Assembly (NCBI GenBank): GCA_964529305.1
Contig: CAZGUX010000178.1
Location: 1 to 64,000, forward strand
Direction of reading: 5' to 3'
Origin: CAZGUX01 sp964529305
GTDB lineage: Bacteria > Acidobacteriota > Terriglobia > Bryobacterales > Bryobacteraceae
DNA: 64,000 bases
Positions 51,012 to 60,270 of this stretch are shown piece by piece. The first letter of the stretch is position 1; each line of letters opens with the position of its first letter. The position numbers and the translations under genes are program-made. Below the pieces are notes generated by a model. That model ran no database searches and was not told where the DNA came from. It saw only the letters and a program-made list of their open reading frames with translations.

Positions 51012-52183
51012 GAGGAGATCACGTGAGCGAGTGCGGCTTCGTCCATTTCGATGCCCAGTCCCGGACCTTCGGGCAGTTGCAGGGAGCCGCCTTCGCGCAC
51101 GAGCGGCGCGCGCAGATAGCGGTTCGCGGTTTCGAGCACTTTCGGGTTGCACTCCACGGTGAGCAGGTTGGCCGTGGCGGCTGCGAATTGAAAGGCCGCC
51201 GCGATCTGCGGGCCCAGGCCGATGCTGAGATGCGGCGCGACCGGCGCGAGGAACGTGTCGGCGAGAATGGCGATCTTTCTTCCTTCCGTGATGCCGGTGC
51301 GGCCCAGGTCGGGTTGCGCGATGTCCATGGCGCCGCGGCGCAGAAACGGCAGCAATTCGAACCGGGTCCGGTAGCACTCCCCGATCGCGATGGGGATTTC
51401 TGTCGCGCGCGCCAGAGCCGCATGCCCGTCCAGTGATTCGGGCGCGAGCGGCGCTTCCAACCATGCCACGTCCCGTGCTTCGAGTTGGCGGGCCAGGCGC
51501 ACGGCGCGCTTCAGGTCGAGCCGCCACAGTGCGTCGACGTAGATCGTGATGGTGTTGCCGAACCGGCCGCGCAGCCGGTCGATCCAGTCGAGCAGGTCGC
51601 GCTCCCCGGCGTCGAGGAAGAACTTGAAGGCTCGAGCGCCCTCCTCCACGTATCCGGCAATGAAGTCCATCCGCGCTTCCGGCGAGGATCCGGCCACGCC
51701 CGAGATGTAACAGGGCAGCAGGGATTGGTGCGGCCCGCCCAACATCCGATAAACCGGCTGGCCGCAAGCCTTACCGGCAAGATCCCACAACGCGATGTCG
51801 ATGCCGGCCATCGCGTCCAGATAAAAGCCGCCACGGTGGCCGCGCACGCGCATGGCATCGTACATCCTCTGCCAGGCGGCGTCGGGAGCGAGCGCGTCTT
51901 CTCCAACCAGCAGCGGCGCGAGCAGGGTGCGGATGATGGTCTCGGTGACCTCCGGCGCCACCGGCGATTGTGCTTCCCCCCAACCGGTCAGGCCCGCTTC
52001 CGTGCGAACGCGGACCAGAGTGGTTTCGATGTCGCTCGAATAGACGGTAGGGAAGGTCTCGGCCACCCGGTAGCGGGCGGCGCCCGATTGAAGCGTGGCC
52101 GGCGATCCCGCAAGTCCTGTGTGAGGACCCGTTTCACGAGGGATCTTCACGGCCCAGGCTTCGACCGAAGCGATTCGCATCAT
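51008..52183 (-). CDS. Enolase-superfamily sugar-acid dehydratase (MR subgroup)
   Basis: A 391-residue enzyme of the mandelate racemase/muconate lactonising superfamily. Metal ligands are the acids in IYVDALW, WLEAPLAPE and IGECYRT. The MR/galactonate-dehydratase-type His-Asp dyad is supplied by AQPDLGRTGI and APHLSIG. The N-terminal capping domain has DIETTLVRVRTEAGLTGWGEA. Such enzymes dehydrate aldonate or aldarate sugar acids to 2-keto-3-deoxy acids. No signal peptide. It overlaps the DHDPS-like gene by 4 nt, which fits consecutive steps of one pathway. The exact acid is not predictable from sequence alone. Confidence 0.88.
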   Translation of the reverse strand: MMRIASVEAWAVKIPRETGPHTGLAGSPATLQSGAARYRVAETFPTVYSSDIETTLVRVRTEAGLTGWGEAQSPVAPEVTETIIRTLLAPLLVGEDALAPDAAWQRMYDAMRVRGHRGGFYLDAMAGIDIALWDLAGKACGQPVYRMLGGPHQSLLPCYISGVAGSSPEARMDFIAGYVEEGARAFKFFLDAGERDLLDWIDRLRGRFGNTITIYVDALWRLDLKRAVRLARQLEARDVAWLEAPLAPESLDGHAALARATEIPIAIGECYRTRFELLPFLRRGAMDIAQPDLGRTGITEGRKIAILADTFLAPVAPHLSIGLGPQIAAAFQFAAATANLLTVECNPKVLETANRYLRAPLVREGGSLQLPEGPGLGIEMDEAALAHVISS

Positions 52184-52250
52184 CCTTTCTTATCATCAAA
52201 TCGGAAACGGAAAGAAACTCTGCGGTGGGAGGTCACCTTGCGAACCGAGG

Positions 52251-53114
52251 CTAGGGCCGCGCTTCGCCGCGGGCGAAGACCGTAACGCGATACTTCATCC
52301 GCAACGGACGTCCCGGATCGATCGTGTGTCCCGTGAGCCCGGGGAAGTTCACGCCCAGAAATCCGTAGTGCCGCAGACACCAGCCGTTCGGGAAGCCCGG
52401 ATTCGAGGGGTCGATCGTGATGCGGGCGCCCGCCCGTTTGCCGCCAAACACGCCTTCGATCTCCGCCCACGGTAGCGGGCGCAGGTTGGAATCCCTGGCG
52501 TCCTCTTCGCCGGGAACCGTCACCTTGGTTACGGTTCTCGGAGCGAATCGAATGACCAGGCCGCCATAGCCCTTCTTGTCCGGCGTCACTCCACGAACGG
52601 TCACCGGGCCGTCGAGGGCGGCGAACTCGAGGTCAACGTCCAGATCGCGAGTCATTCCTTTCGCGGGATGGATGGTGATCGCGACGGTCTCCCGCACGGC
52701 CTGTTGTTCGCCGAGGAACCAGCCGTTCTCCACCCGCAATCGGGTGGCTTTGCCGTCGGCCTTTCGCTCGTGCCATTTGACGAAACGGTCCCGCAGTTCG
52801 CCCGGGACCCACATGTCGAACTGCCGGCCTCGCCAGAACACTTCGGGCCACATCCACGACAGGCCGCGATGGTGAAAGTGATCCGAGGGAAAATCATCGG
52901 TCACGACCGTGCCGTCCGGCGCCCACAGGGGATGCACGTAGCATCCGCGCCGGTAGCGTTCGGCCACGCCCGTTTTGAGTTGGGGGCTCGCGCGGTACAC
53001 CAGCACCGGCTTGCCGCTCTCGCGGACCTCGACGGAGCCCGGCTCGATCTCGGTTACGGTGAAACGCGGCGCCGCGAATGCCGCGGTCGCCATGATCAGA
53101 AGGGCCCACTTCAT
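52251..53114 (-). CDS. DUF6807 (PmoA-like) exported protein
   Basis: A 287-residue protein with a signal peptide (MKWALLIMATAAFAAP). The body matches the DUF6807 / PmoA-like family: RGCYVHPLWAPDGTVVTDDF, SDHFHHRGLSWMWPEVFW, GPVTVRGVTPDKKGYGGL and WCLRHYGFLGVNFPG. This family is common in carbohydrate loci of planctomycetes and acidobacteria and has no established activity; the many His and Asp residues suggest a metal or sugar site. It overlaps the upstream enolase gene by 4 nt, so it belongs to the operon. Confidence 0.8.
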   Translation of the reverse strand: MKWALLIMATAAFAAPRFTVTEIEPGSVEVRESGKPVLVYRASPQLKTGVAERYRRGCYVHPLWAPDGTVVTDDFPSDHFHHRGLSWMWPEVFWRGRQFDMWVPGELRDRFVKWHERKADGKATRLRVENGWFLGEQQAVRETVAITIHPAKGMTRDLDVDLEFAALDGPVTVRGVTPDKKGYGGLVIRFAPRTVTKVTVPGEEDARDSNLRPLPWAEIEGVFGGKRAGARITIDPSNPGFPNGWCLRHYGFLGVNFPGLTGHTIDPGRPLRMKYRVTVFARGEARP

Positions 53115-54265
53115 GAGATTCTCCTCACCGCGTCTTCGTCCACAGTCACCCCCAGACCCGTGCCTTTGGGCACGAGGGCCGCGCCGTCCTTCACTTCAAT
53201 CGGCGAACGCAGATACGACTTGCGCAAAAACTGGGGGCCGTTCAGCGCGGCCGGATACTTCAATCCGTAGGCCGCATATAACTGCAGCGAGGCGGCCAGA
53301 GACACGTCCGGGTCGGTCAATCCGCTGCCCAGGAACATCAGCCCCGCGTCGCGCAGGATCTCGACCTGGCGTTTCGCATCCCACAACCCCGCCGTCCGCG
53401 CGGGCTTCATCGCCACGCCGTCGAGCAGGCCGAGTTGGATGAACTCCATCAACTCGACCGACGACACCACGCCCTCGTCCATCAGAATGGGGAGCGCCCG
53501 CTGCCGGCGCAGTTCGCGGAAGCCGGTCAGCCGGTTTGCGGGAATCGGCTGTTCGAACACATTGACGCCGATGTTTGCCAAACGGGGCGCAACCCACAAC
53601 GCATCGGCGAGTTCGTATCCACCGTTGGCATCCACCCAAAGGAACGCATCAGGCGCCAGGTTTCGCACTCTCTTGCAGAGCTCAACATCGAACTTCGGAT
53701 CGGGCGCGATCTTCATGTTGAAGTTACGATAGCCGGCCGCGCGTCCTTCCTCCACCGATTTCTCCGTCTCCTCGATCGAGCGCACATTGATCGTCCAACT
53801 CAGCGTGATCCGGTCGAGCGCGGACTGTCCCCAGATTTCGTGGATGCGCCTGCCGGCCAGTTGCCCCGCCAGGTCGTGGAGGGCCAGGTCGATGCCCGCC
53901 TTGGTGATCGGCATTCCCGTGGAGAACGAGGGAGAAATGGCCTTGCGCATGAGGGCGTGCGCTCCCGCGATGTCCAGGGGGTTGTGGCCGATGAGCGCCG
54001 GCGACAGATACTCGCGCAATGTCGAGAGCGCCGACTCCAGCGACTCGTAGCTCCAAGTGGGGACCGGCACGCTCTGTCCCCAACCCGCCGCGCCGTCCTC
54101 GAGCGTGATCTTCACGAGCACCGACGGCCGCTCCGGCTTGGTGAAGAACTTGAAAAAGCCGGCGACTGGATAAGGCGCGGAGAACACCTCGATCGAACGG
54201 ATGCGGGGCGTAGCGGCCCGCAGAGCCGCACCGGCAGCGCCGAGAAAGCAGCGTCGCGTCAGCAT
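53111..54265 (-). CDS. Enolase-superfamily enzyme (MLE subgroup) with Tat-type signal
   Basis: A 384-residue enzyme starting MLTRRCFLGAAGAALRAATP, a twin-arginine-like export signal, unusual for this superfamily. Metal ligands are in LWVDANGGYE, VFEQPI and LMDEGVV. Acid/base lysines of the MLE type are at YRNFNMKIAP (the first Lys of the usual KxK pair is Asn here) and GVAMKPARTAG. It probably racemises, epimerises or dehydrates a carboxylate. It begins 4 nt after the oxidoreductase stop. If truly exported, it acts in the periplasm alongside the Tat-type Gfo/Idh/MocA enzyme. Confidence 0.82.
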   Translation of the reverse strand: MLTRRCFLGAAGAALRAATPRIRSIEVFSAPYPVAGFFKFFTKPERPSVLVKITLEDGAAGWGQSVPVPTWSYESLESALSTLREYLSPALIGHNPLDIAGAHALMRKAISPSFSTGMPITKAGIDLALHDLAGQLAGRRIHEIWGQSALDRITLSWTINVRSIEETEKSVEEGRAAGYRNFNMKIAPDPKFDVELCKRVRNLAPDAFLWVDANGGYELADALWVAPRLANIGVNVFEQPIPANRLTGFRELRRQRALPILMDEGVVSSVELMEFIQLGLLDGVAMKPARTAGLWDAKRQVEILRDAGLMFLGSGLTDPDVSLAASLQLYAAYGLKYPAALNGPQFLRKSYLRSPIEVKDGAALVPKGTGLGVTVDEDAVRRIS

Positions 54266-54269
54266 GGGT

Positions 54270-55463
54270 TCAGACGATCTCGAGGCGCTCGCGGTCGAAG
54301 CGTACCCGGCGGCCTGTCTCCAACGACTCTGCCGCCATGATTCCAGCCACGGCATGGCCGAGTCCCATCGTCACGTCCGACCGCGGCGTCTCGCGACTCC
54401 GCATGCAGTCGATGAAGTTCCGCAGGTGCGACGTTACAGGCTCCGGCTGAATCGGCCGCGAACCGGCTGGCTTGTCCGCGCGCGTCGAGCCCTCGCCGCT
54501 GATCGTCTTGGCCGCAAGATCGATGGTGCCTTTGTCTCCGTACCAGCGGTGGCGGCTTCCCGCCGAGTTCGTCAGGCGCATCTCAAACGTCACGAACACG
54601 CCGGACTTGTATTCGAGGATGGCTTCGAAAATGTCCGAGGTTTCCCGTCCGTCCTTCCACAGATACACTCCGCCGTGCGCCGTCGCGCTGGCAGGGAAGG
54701 GATCGTTCAGGTACCAGCCGACGAGATTGGCCCAGTGCGACATCCAGAGACCAGGGATGCCGTTGGTATAGTCGCGGAACAACTGCCATTGGCGGAATCG
54801 CCGTGCGTCGAACGGCCGGTCCGGACGATGCATCAGGTAGCGTTTCCAGTCGACATCGGGCTCCACGACATTGCTGTAGTCGCGCGCCCACCGGGGCTCG
54901 TAAAAGCCCGCGCAGAACTCGGCGCGGGTCACCCGGCCGATGGCCCCATCGGCGATCAGGTTCTTGGCGGTGATATAGACGCCGTCACTGCGCCACTGAG
55001 TGCCGACCTGGACGACACGGTTGCTCTTCCTCACCGCGTCAAACGCCGCCCGCGCCTCGCCCAATTCGACGCCGAAGGGCTTTTCCACGTAGGCATCCTT
55101 GCCGGCGTGGACGGCGGCTTCCAGAATGCGCGAGTGGCCGAAGTCCGGCGTGGCAATCACGACGGCGTCCACGTCCTTCCAGCCGAGCAGTTCCTCGAAG
55201 CGGGATGTCGCCTTCGGCTCCGCGCCCCAGGCGTCCTTCACCGCGCGAGCTGCCCGCTCGCGATTGGGCCGCCAGACATCGCACACCGCCGTGATGTCTG
55301 CGTTGATTTCTTTGTTCTTCGCGAACTCGCTCAGGTGACTGTTGCCACGCCCGCCCGTGCCAATGATTCCGATATGAATGCGGTCGTTGGCTCCCACGAT
55401 TCTGGTGAACGCGGCTGCGGTCGATGTCGCCGCAAACCAGCGCCGCGTCAGGGTTGCTGCCAT
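54270..55463 (-). CDS. Gfo/Idh/MocA-family oxidoreductase with Tat-type signal
   Basis: A 397-residue NAD(P)-dependent oxidoreductase, with GGAGGTT upstream of the ATG at 55463. The N-terminus MAATLTRRWFAATSTAAAFT is a twin-arginine-like signal. IHIGIIGTGGRGNSH is the Rossmann nucleotide motif, DAYVEKPFGVELGEARA carries the catalytic EKP lysine, and the C-terminal alpha/beta domain follows. Exported members such as glucose-fructose oxidoreductase keep tightly bound NADP. It is the promoter-proximal gene of the sugar-acid operon and may generate the lactone or acid taken up and degraded by the rest. It is divergent from the DUF4838 gene, 60 nt apart. Confidence 0.88.
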   Translation of the reverse strand: MAATLTRRWFAATSTAAAFTRIVGANDRIHIGIIGTGGRGNSHLSEFAKNKEINADITAVCDVWRPNRERAARAVKDAWGAEPKATSRFEELLGWKDVDAVVIATPDFGHSRILEAAVHAGKDAYVEKPFGVELGEARAAFDAVRKSNRVVQVGTQWRSDGVYITAKNLIADGAIGRVTRAEFCAGFYEPRWARDYSNVVEPDVDWKRYLMHRPDRPFDARRFRQWQLFRDYTNGIPGLWMSHWANLVGWYLNDPFPASATAHGGVYLWKDGRETSDIFEAILEYKSGVFVTFEMRLTNSAGSRHRWYGDKGTIDLAAKTISGEGSTRADKPAGSRPIQPEPVTSHLRNFIDCMRSRETPRSDVTMGLGHAVAGIMAAESLETGRRVRFDRERLEIV

Positions 55464-55523
55464 GGCAGGAACCTCCTTCGCCCATGAGGCTACTCCTTTT
55501 CACCCAGGGAGTCGAGCGTTAGA

Positions 55524-58061
55524 ATGACGCCAGTGAATGCCTTCATTTTCCTTGTAGCCGCACTCGTCGCTTTGACCAGTGCGCAGGCCGCCGATGCTCC
55601 CAAAGAACTCGAAATCGCCCGCAACGGCCAATCGAAATATTCCATCTGCCTCTCGCGCGATGCCTCTCCTTCCGAACAGCGAGCCGCCGCGGAATTGCAG
55701 CAATTTCTCCGCGAAATGTCCGGCGCCACGCTGCCCATCGTCACCGACAACCAGAACCCGGCGGGTCCCCTGATCCTGATCGGGCGCAGTTCCGTCGCCG
55801 ACCGCCTGGCGACCGTCCCCTATGAACAGCTCGGCCCCGAGGGCTTCGCGCTGAAGACGACCGGCGAGCATCTGATCATCGCCGGAGGCCGCCAGCGCGG
55901 AACCATGTACGGCGTCTACGGACTGCTCGACAAACTCGGCTGCCGCTGGTTTGCCAAAGGGGTCAACCGCATTCCCAAGAGGCCGAAGCTCGTGATTCCC
56001 CGGCTCGATGAGACCCAGAAACCGGCGTTCGAATACCGCGAGACCTTCTTCACCGAAGCCTGGGACAAGGACTGGTCCGCCCGCAACCGGGTGAACGGCC
56101 AGAGCCACCATCTGGACGCTTCAACTGGCGGCAAGGTGCAATACTATCCGTTCGTCCATTCCTTCCTGGAATTGATTCCGCCGGAGAAGTACTTCAAGAC
56201 TCATCCCGAGTATTTCTCGCTGATCGACGGCAAGCGGCGGGAAGAGAAGAGCCAGTTGTGCCTGACCAACCCCGACGTGCTGCGGCTGGGCATCGAGTCG
56301 GTGGAACGGTGGATCAGGGAGCATCCCGAGGCGACCATTTTTTCTGTTTCTCAGAACGACTGGACCGGCTGGTGCGAGTGCGACAATTGCCGCCGCGTGG
56401 AGGAGCAGGAAGGCGGCGTGCACTCGGGGCCGCTGCTGCACTACGTGAACAAACTCGCTGCGGAGATCGAGAAGAAGCATCCCGACAAGCTGATCGACAC
56501 GCTGGCCTACTGGTATACGGAGCGCCCGCCCAGGCACGTGCGCCCGCGACGGAACGTCAGGATCCGCCTGTGCCCGATCGGGGCGTGCGAGGCCCATCCC
56601 TACGAGCAGTGCCCGTACAACCGGTTCTTCGTGGACATTCTCAAGTCCTGGTCCCAGATGACGGACCGCCTGTACATCTGGCACTACAACACGAATTTTT
56701 CGCACTATCTCATCCCCTATCCCGACTTCGACGAACTGGCGGCGGACATCCCGATGTACAAGCGTCATGGCGTGGTCGGGCTTTTCCTGCAAGGTGCGTA
56801 CGCGCAGGGAGGCGGCGGCGAGAACGCGGAGTTGCGGTCGTACATGATGGCGCGCCTCCTGTGGAATCCGGCCGCGAACGCCGAGCAGGAGATCAACGAT
56901 TTCCACGCGGCCTACTACGGCAAGGCCGCAAAGCCGATGCGCGCCTATTTCGACCTGCTTCACCGGCAGGTGCGGTTTGCGCCCCGCGGAAAGGGAAATC
57001 ACTTCTGGATCTTCGTCAATCCCCGCCTGCCCTACCTCAGCCCCGAGTTTCTGAAACAGGCCAATGAACTGTTCCGCAAGGCAGACCAGAAGGCAGAGAG
57101 CCCGGCCATCCGGCAAAGGATTGCCAAAGCTCGCTTGTCGCTGGACTACGTCGAACTGGCGCGCGCCAAGCAGTTTGACTTGCGCGACGGAACGTACGGG
57201 CCTCGCGATGCGGACCGTCTGAAGACGCGGTTCGCGACGTTTGTCGAGAAGGCGAAGGGTTTCGGCATTCAGTATTTCAGCGAGAGCGGAAGCGTCGACA
57301 CGCATGCCAAGGCTTTCGAGAAGAGGATCCGTCCTTATCGGGCCTACACACTCGAGAACTCCGCGGTGCGAGTGTCCGTGGTCCCCGAGTTGGGTGGACG
57401 GATCATCGAGATCGTGGACAAGACGACCGGGGTCAACGTCCTGCGCGTGCCGGACTCGGGCAGTTTCGGCTACCCCGACCTGAGCGGAGCGTCCGTCTCC
57501 GTTCACAGCGGCTACTACGGCAAGGCGTACGAGCTTCAGTGGCGTCCGGAAGCGGAGAAGGTGGGATCGGCGCTGGTCATGACGGGTTCGTTGCCCTGGA
57601 TGACCGTCCGGCGCCGCATCTCGCTCACTGAAGCGGGCGTGGCGACGCAAACGGAAGTCGATCACCGTGGCGATTCCGCGGTTCCGGTTGCCATCCAGGT
57701 GCGCGCCGACTACAGCCCTCGCGACGAGTTGGATGGGCAGCAACTGGCCTGGCGGTATCAGCCGGTTAGTGGGAGTCTTGTGGATCGCCTTCTGTTCCAA
57801 CCCGGGCAGGAGACTTCGTCGAACGAGACGCTGACCGGCGACGCGCGCCCGGCCGGAGAGTGGACGGCGTACCACAAGAGTGATGTGCCGGCTCTGGTGA
57901 ACCGCTTCCAACGTGGCCAGGTAGGGCGCTGCCTGATGCAGTGGTCGTTGCGCGGCGCCAGCGTGGTGACGCTGGGTCTGTGGTCGCCGGAAGTGACGCT
58001 CGCGCCGGGGCAGAAGCTGAAGCTGGAGGCCGAGTACGCGATCGGCCGTCAGGCGCGCTGA
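55524..58061 (+). CDS. DUF4838 / GH20-N-domain-like large exported protein
   Basis: An 845-residue secreted protein (signal FIFLVAALVALTSAQAADAP). Residues ~35-165 resemble the alpha/beta N-terminal domain of GH20 and GH67 enzymes (ERAAAELQQFLREMSGATLP-like with GGRQRGTMYGVYGLLDKLGCRWF). Residues ~170-520 match DUF4838, a TIM-barrel-like domain with FSVSQNDWTGWCECDNC, LIDTLAYWYTERPPRHV and LYIWHYNTNF. The last ~270 residues include a beta-sandwich (VPELGGRIIEIVDKTTG). Members occur in glycan loci and are suspected glycosidases, possibly alpha-glucuronidase-like. The enzymatic class is not confirmed. Confidence 0.78.
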   Translation: MTPVNAFIFLVAALVALTSAQAADAPKELEIARNGQSKYSICLSRDASPSEQRAAAELQQFLREMSGATLPIVTDNQNPAGPLILIGRSSVADRLATVPYEQLGPEGFALKTTGEHLIIAGGRQRGTMYGVYGLLDKLGCRWFAKGVNRIPKRPKLVIPRLDETQKPAFEYRETFFTEAWDKDWSARNRVNGQSHHLDASTGGKVQYYPFVHSFLELIPPEKYFKTHPEYFSLIDGKRREEKSQLCLTNPDVLRLGIESVERWIREHPEATIFSVSQNDWTGWCECDNCRRVEEQEGGVHSGPLLHYVNKLAAEIEKKHPDKLIDTLAYWYTERPPRHVRPRRNVRIRLCPIGACEAHPYEQCPYNRFFVDILKSWSQMTDRLYIWHYNTNFSHYLIPYPDFDELAADIPMYKRHGVVGLFLQGAYAQGGGGENAELRSYMMARLLWNPAANAEQEINDFHAAYYGKAAKPMRAYFDLLHRQVRFAPRGKGNHFWIFVNPRLPYLSPEFLKQANELFRKADQKAESPAIRQRIAKARLSLDYVELARAKQFDLRDGTYGPRDADRLKTRFATFVEKAKGFGIQYFSESGSVDTHAKAFEKRIRPYRAYTLENSAVRVSVVPELGGRIIEIVDKTTGVNVLRVPDSGSFGYPDLSGASVSVHSGYYGKAYELQWRPEAEKVGSALVMTGSLPWMTVRRRISLTEAGVATQTEVDHRGDSAVPVAIQVRADYSPRDELDGQQLAWRYQPVSGSLVDRLLFQPGQETSSNETLTGDARPAGEWTAYHKSDVPALVNRFQRGQVGRCLMQWSLRGASVVTLGLWSPEVTLAPGQKLKLEAEYAIGRQAR

Positions 58062-58077
58062 TCGGAGCATCGCCGAC

Positions 58078-58098
58078 GCGCCGGCCGGGGACCGGCGC
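58078..58098. terminator. Small GC hairpin between convergent genes
   Basis: GCGCCGG (58078-58084) pairs with CCGGCGC (58092-58098) around a 7-nt loop. It lies between the stops of the DUF4838 gene and the GlcG-like gene. There is no T-run, so terminator function is only suggested. Confidence 0.4.
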
Positions 58099-58104
58099 CA
58101 CTTG

Positions 58105-58575
58105 CTAGCGGCCGAGAATCTTCGCCAGAGCGTCCACGCCTGCTTTGGCGATCTGGCCGTCCTGCTGCGACGTCACGCCGCTGACGCCGATCGCGCCGAG
58201 CACCTTGCCGTCCACCACGATCGGCAGGCCGCCTTCCACCGGAATCGCGCCGGGCAACTTCAGGATCGCCTGCCGCCCGCCGGCCAGGGCGTCTTCAAAG
58301 ACCTTGGTCGGGCGCTTGAACTTCACCGCGCTCTGCGCTTTCTGCTGCGCGACGTCGACGCTGCCGATCTGCGTTTCGTCCATCCGCTGCAGGTAAATCA
58401 GGTGGCCGCCGTCGTCTAGGACGGCGATGACCACATTCCATTTGTTGGCCGACGCCTCCTGCTCGGCGGCGGCCGCAATCTGCTTGGCGACGGCGAGCGT
58501 CAGCGATTTTTTGGTTGCGAGTTCGGCGGACATGGCAAGGGCTCCGGTCAATAAGGTCAAAGCGATCAGTTTCAT
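58105..58575 (-). CDS. Exported GlcG/HbpS-family protein
   Basis: A 156-residue protein; GGAGACA lies 6-12 nt before the ATG at 58575. A signal peptide (MKLIALTLLTGALAMSAE) precedes a complete GlcG/HbpS domain: LAVAKQIAAAAEQEASAN, WNVVIAVLDDGGHLIYLQRM, PGAIPVEGGLPIVVDGKVLGAIGVSG and AKAGVDAL. Family members bind haem or small ligands, or act with glycolate and diol metabolism. An exported form suggests periplasmic ligand or haem binding. Confidence 0.85.
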   Translation of the reverse strand: MKLIALTLLTGALAMSAELATKKSLTLAVAKQIAAAAEQEASANKWNVVIAVLDDGGHLIYLQRMDETQIGSVDVAQQKAQSAVKFKRPTKVFEDALAGGRQAILKLPGAIPVEGGLPIVVDGKVLGAIGVSGVTSQQDGQIAKAGVDALAKILGR

Positions 58576-58615
58576 GTTTTGTCTCCGGGAGGCAGGAGAC
58601 ATCATACAAAAGAAA

Positions 58616-60160
58616 TCAGCGCCCGGTGGTGTCGGTGGGTCCGGTGAACCCGGGGCCGCCGCCGGCGACGTAACCGTGGCTCGCGCCGGTCGCCTCGGGA
58701 CTCACCCAGAACGCGTACAAACTGCCGCGGCGGAGGTGGAAGCGGAACTTCACCGGCTTGCCGGCCACGGCGCCGAGATCCGACGTCCAGCGAATCTCCT
58801 TGTGCGTCGTGTCCTCCTTCACGGCCGTACAGTTGGCCACCGTAAACGGGGCAATGGTCTGGCCGCCGGCGTCGAGCACTTCCGCGCACACCTCGCCCGA
58901 CACGTTGACAAAGAGGTGCTTGCCGCTGAACTTCACCGTGCGCGTGGTCAGGGTTCCCGCGCCGTCCATCGACGCGAAGCCATCGCGGCGGATCACCGCC
59001 AATCCGGTGGAAGAAGCGCCTGAGTCCGTGGTGCCCGGAACGCCGCCGCGGCCGCTGACGTAGAAGTACAGCCGGTCGCCGGCCACCAAAAAGCCGCCGG
59101 CGGTGGACTGGACGTTGCCCCAGTTCCAATCGCCGTAGCGCTCGGAAACGGGAAGGAACGGCCGGCGGTCGGGCCGCGACCAGTGGAAGCCGTCGCGGCT
59201 GTAGCCAAGCAGTACTTCATTCGGCTTGGCGCGATCTTTCGGCTGGCCGCGCCAGATGCTGAACAGGCCGACCATCAGGCTTTCGTAGGCGACTCCGTCG
59301 AGATTGTAGAGCTGGCAATCGGTGTTGAGGTCGGAGCGTTTCGCGTCCAGGCGGTCGGCGCCGACCCACGGCACCAGATCGTCCTTGCCGAACCGGGTTC
59401 CCTCGGCCGCGTTCGGATGCTCGCGGTAGTGGCGGTAGCGGCCGAACTTGGGCGCGCCGCTGCGAATGCTGTACACCCAGACGCGGCGGAACGGATTGTA
59501 GAACACGGTAGAGCGGTCGCCGATGTTCACCGCAGGTCGCGCGTCGGCATCTTTCCAGCGAATGCCGTCGGGAGACGTGTACATGGGCAGCAGCAGGCTA
59601 CCCATCGGGCGCGACAGCCAGGCCTTGAAACGCTTGCGCGGATCACTTTCCTCGTGGTCGAGCCAGACCGTGGACGTGTCGTGGGGAACCGGAATCACGA
59701 TGTTCGACCCCGGCCGCGTCTCGAACAAGGGCTTGTGCCAGCGAACGCCGTCGGCCGAGTCGGCATAGCAGAGCGCGCCGACGTACCCGCACATATACCA
59801 AAGCTTGTAGCGTTGGTCCTTGGGATCGTAGACGATGCCTCCGCTGAAGGGCATCGCGGTGGGCGAGGCGCCCTCCTGCTCCCAGGGCTTGTCGGGGCGC
59901 AGCACCGGCGTTGCCGGATGGTAGGTGGCGGTGTGGAATGCGCGCTGTAAATCGGTGCGCTCGACCAGAAAATCGTCCACGAACAACTGGCGTCCGACGT
60001 CGATGGGAATCACCGCGGGAGGGTTCTTCAGGTAAGGCGGATCCATCGGTTCGTAGTTAAACGCGATGCGAGGCGGCCACTCCGCGGGGAGCCGTATGCC
60101 GTTGTACAACTCCTCGGCGTAAGCCGCGCCGCAGATGAGAAGTGCGATGAGCCAGACCAT
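58616..60160 (-). CDS. Five-bladed-propeller glycosidase-like exported protein
   Basis: A 514-residue secreted protein (MVWLIALLICGAAYAEE). The middle has the look of a GH32/GH43/GH130-type five-bladed propeller: GRQLFVDDFLVE, GGIVYDPKDQRYKLWYMC, YADSADGVRWHKP, MYTSPDGIRWKDADARP, VFYNPFRRVWVYSIRSG and LLGYSRDGFHWSRPDRRP. The C-terminal ~120 residues look like a beta-sandwich accessory domain. It is 40 nt upstream of the GlcG-like gene and probably co-transcribed. Substrate unknown; the family context suggests a plant or microbial glycan. Confidence 0.75.
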   Translation of the reverse strand: MVWLIALLICGAAYAEELYNGIRLPAEWPPRIAFNYEPMDPPYLKNPPAVIPIDVGRQLFVDDFLVERTDLQRAFHTATYHPATPVLRPDKPWEQEGASPTAMPFSGGIVYDPKDQRYKLWYMCGYVGALCYADSADGVRWHKPLFETRPGSNIVIPVPHDTSTVWLDHEESDPRKRFKAWLSRPMGSLLLPMYTSPDGIRWKDADARPAVNIGDRSTVFYNPFRRVWVYSIRSGAPKFGRYRHYREHPNAAEGTRFGKDDLVPWVGADRLDAKRSDLNTDCQLYNLDGVAYESLMVGLFSIWRGQPKDRAKPNEVLLGYSRDGFHWSRPDRRPFLPVSERYGDWNWGNVQSTAGGFLVAGDRLYFYVSGRGGVPGTTDSGASSTGLAVIRRDGFASMDGAGTLTTRTVKFSGKHLFVNVSGEVCAEVLDAGGQTIAPFTVANCTAVKEDTTHKEIRWTSDLGAVAGKPVKFRFHLRRGSLYAFWVSPEATGASHGYVAGGGPGFTGPTDTTGR

Positions 60161-60270
60161 ACGGCATCAAATCTATCGCAGTGCCTGTACGAACGCAGCC
60201 CCTGATTTACACCGCAAATCCGCTTTGCTACTCTTAGCGGCCGGTCGAACATTGGCCGGGGAGGATCCGG

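Noticed and set aside
56121..58070. 649-residue minus-strand frame opposite the DUF4838 gene
   Set aside because: Antisense shadow without recognisable domain.
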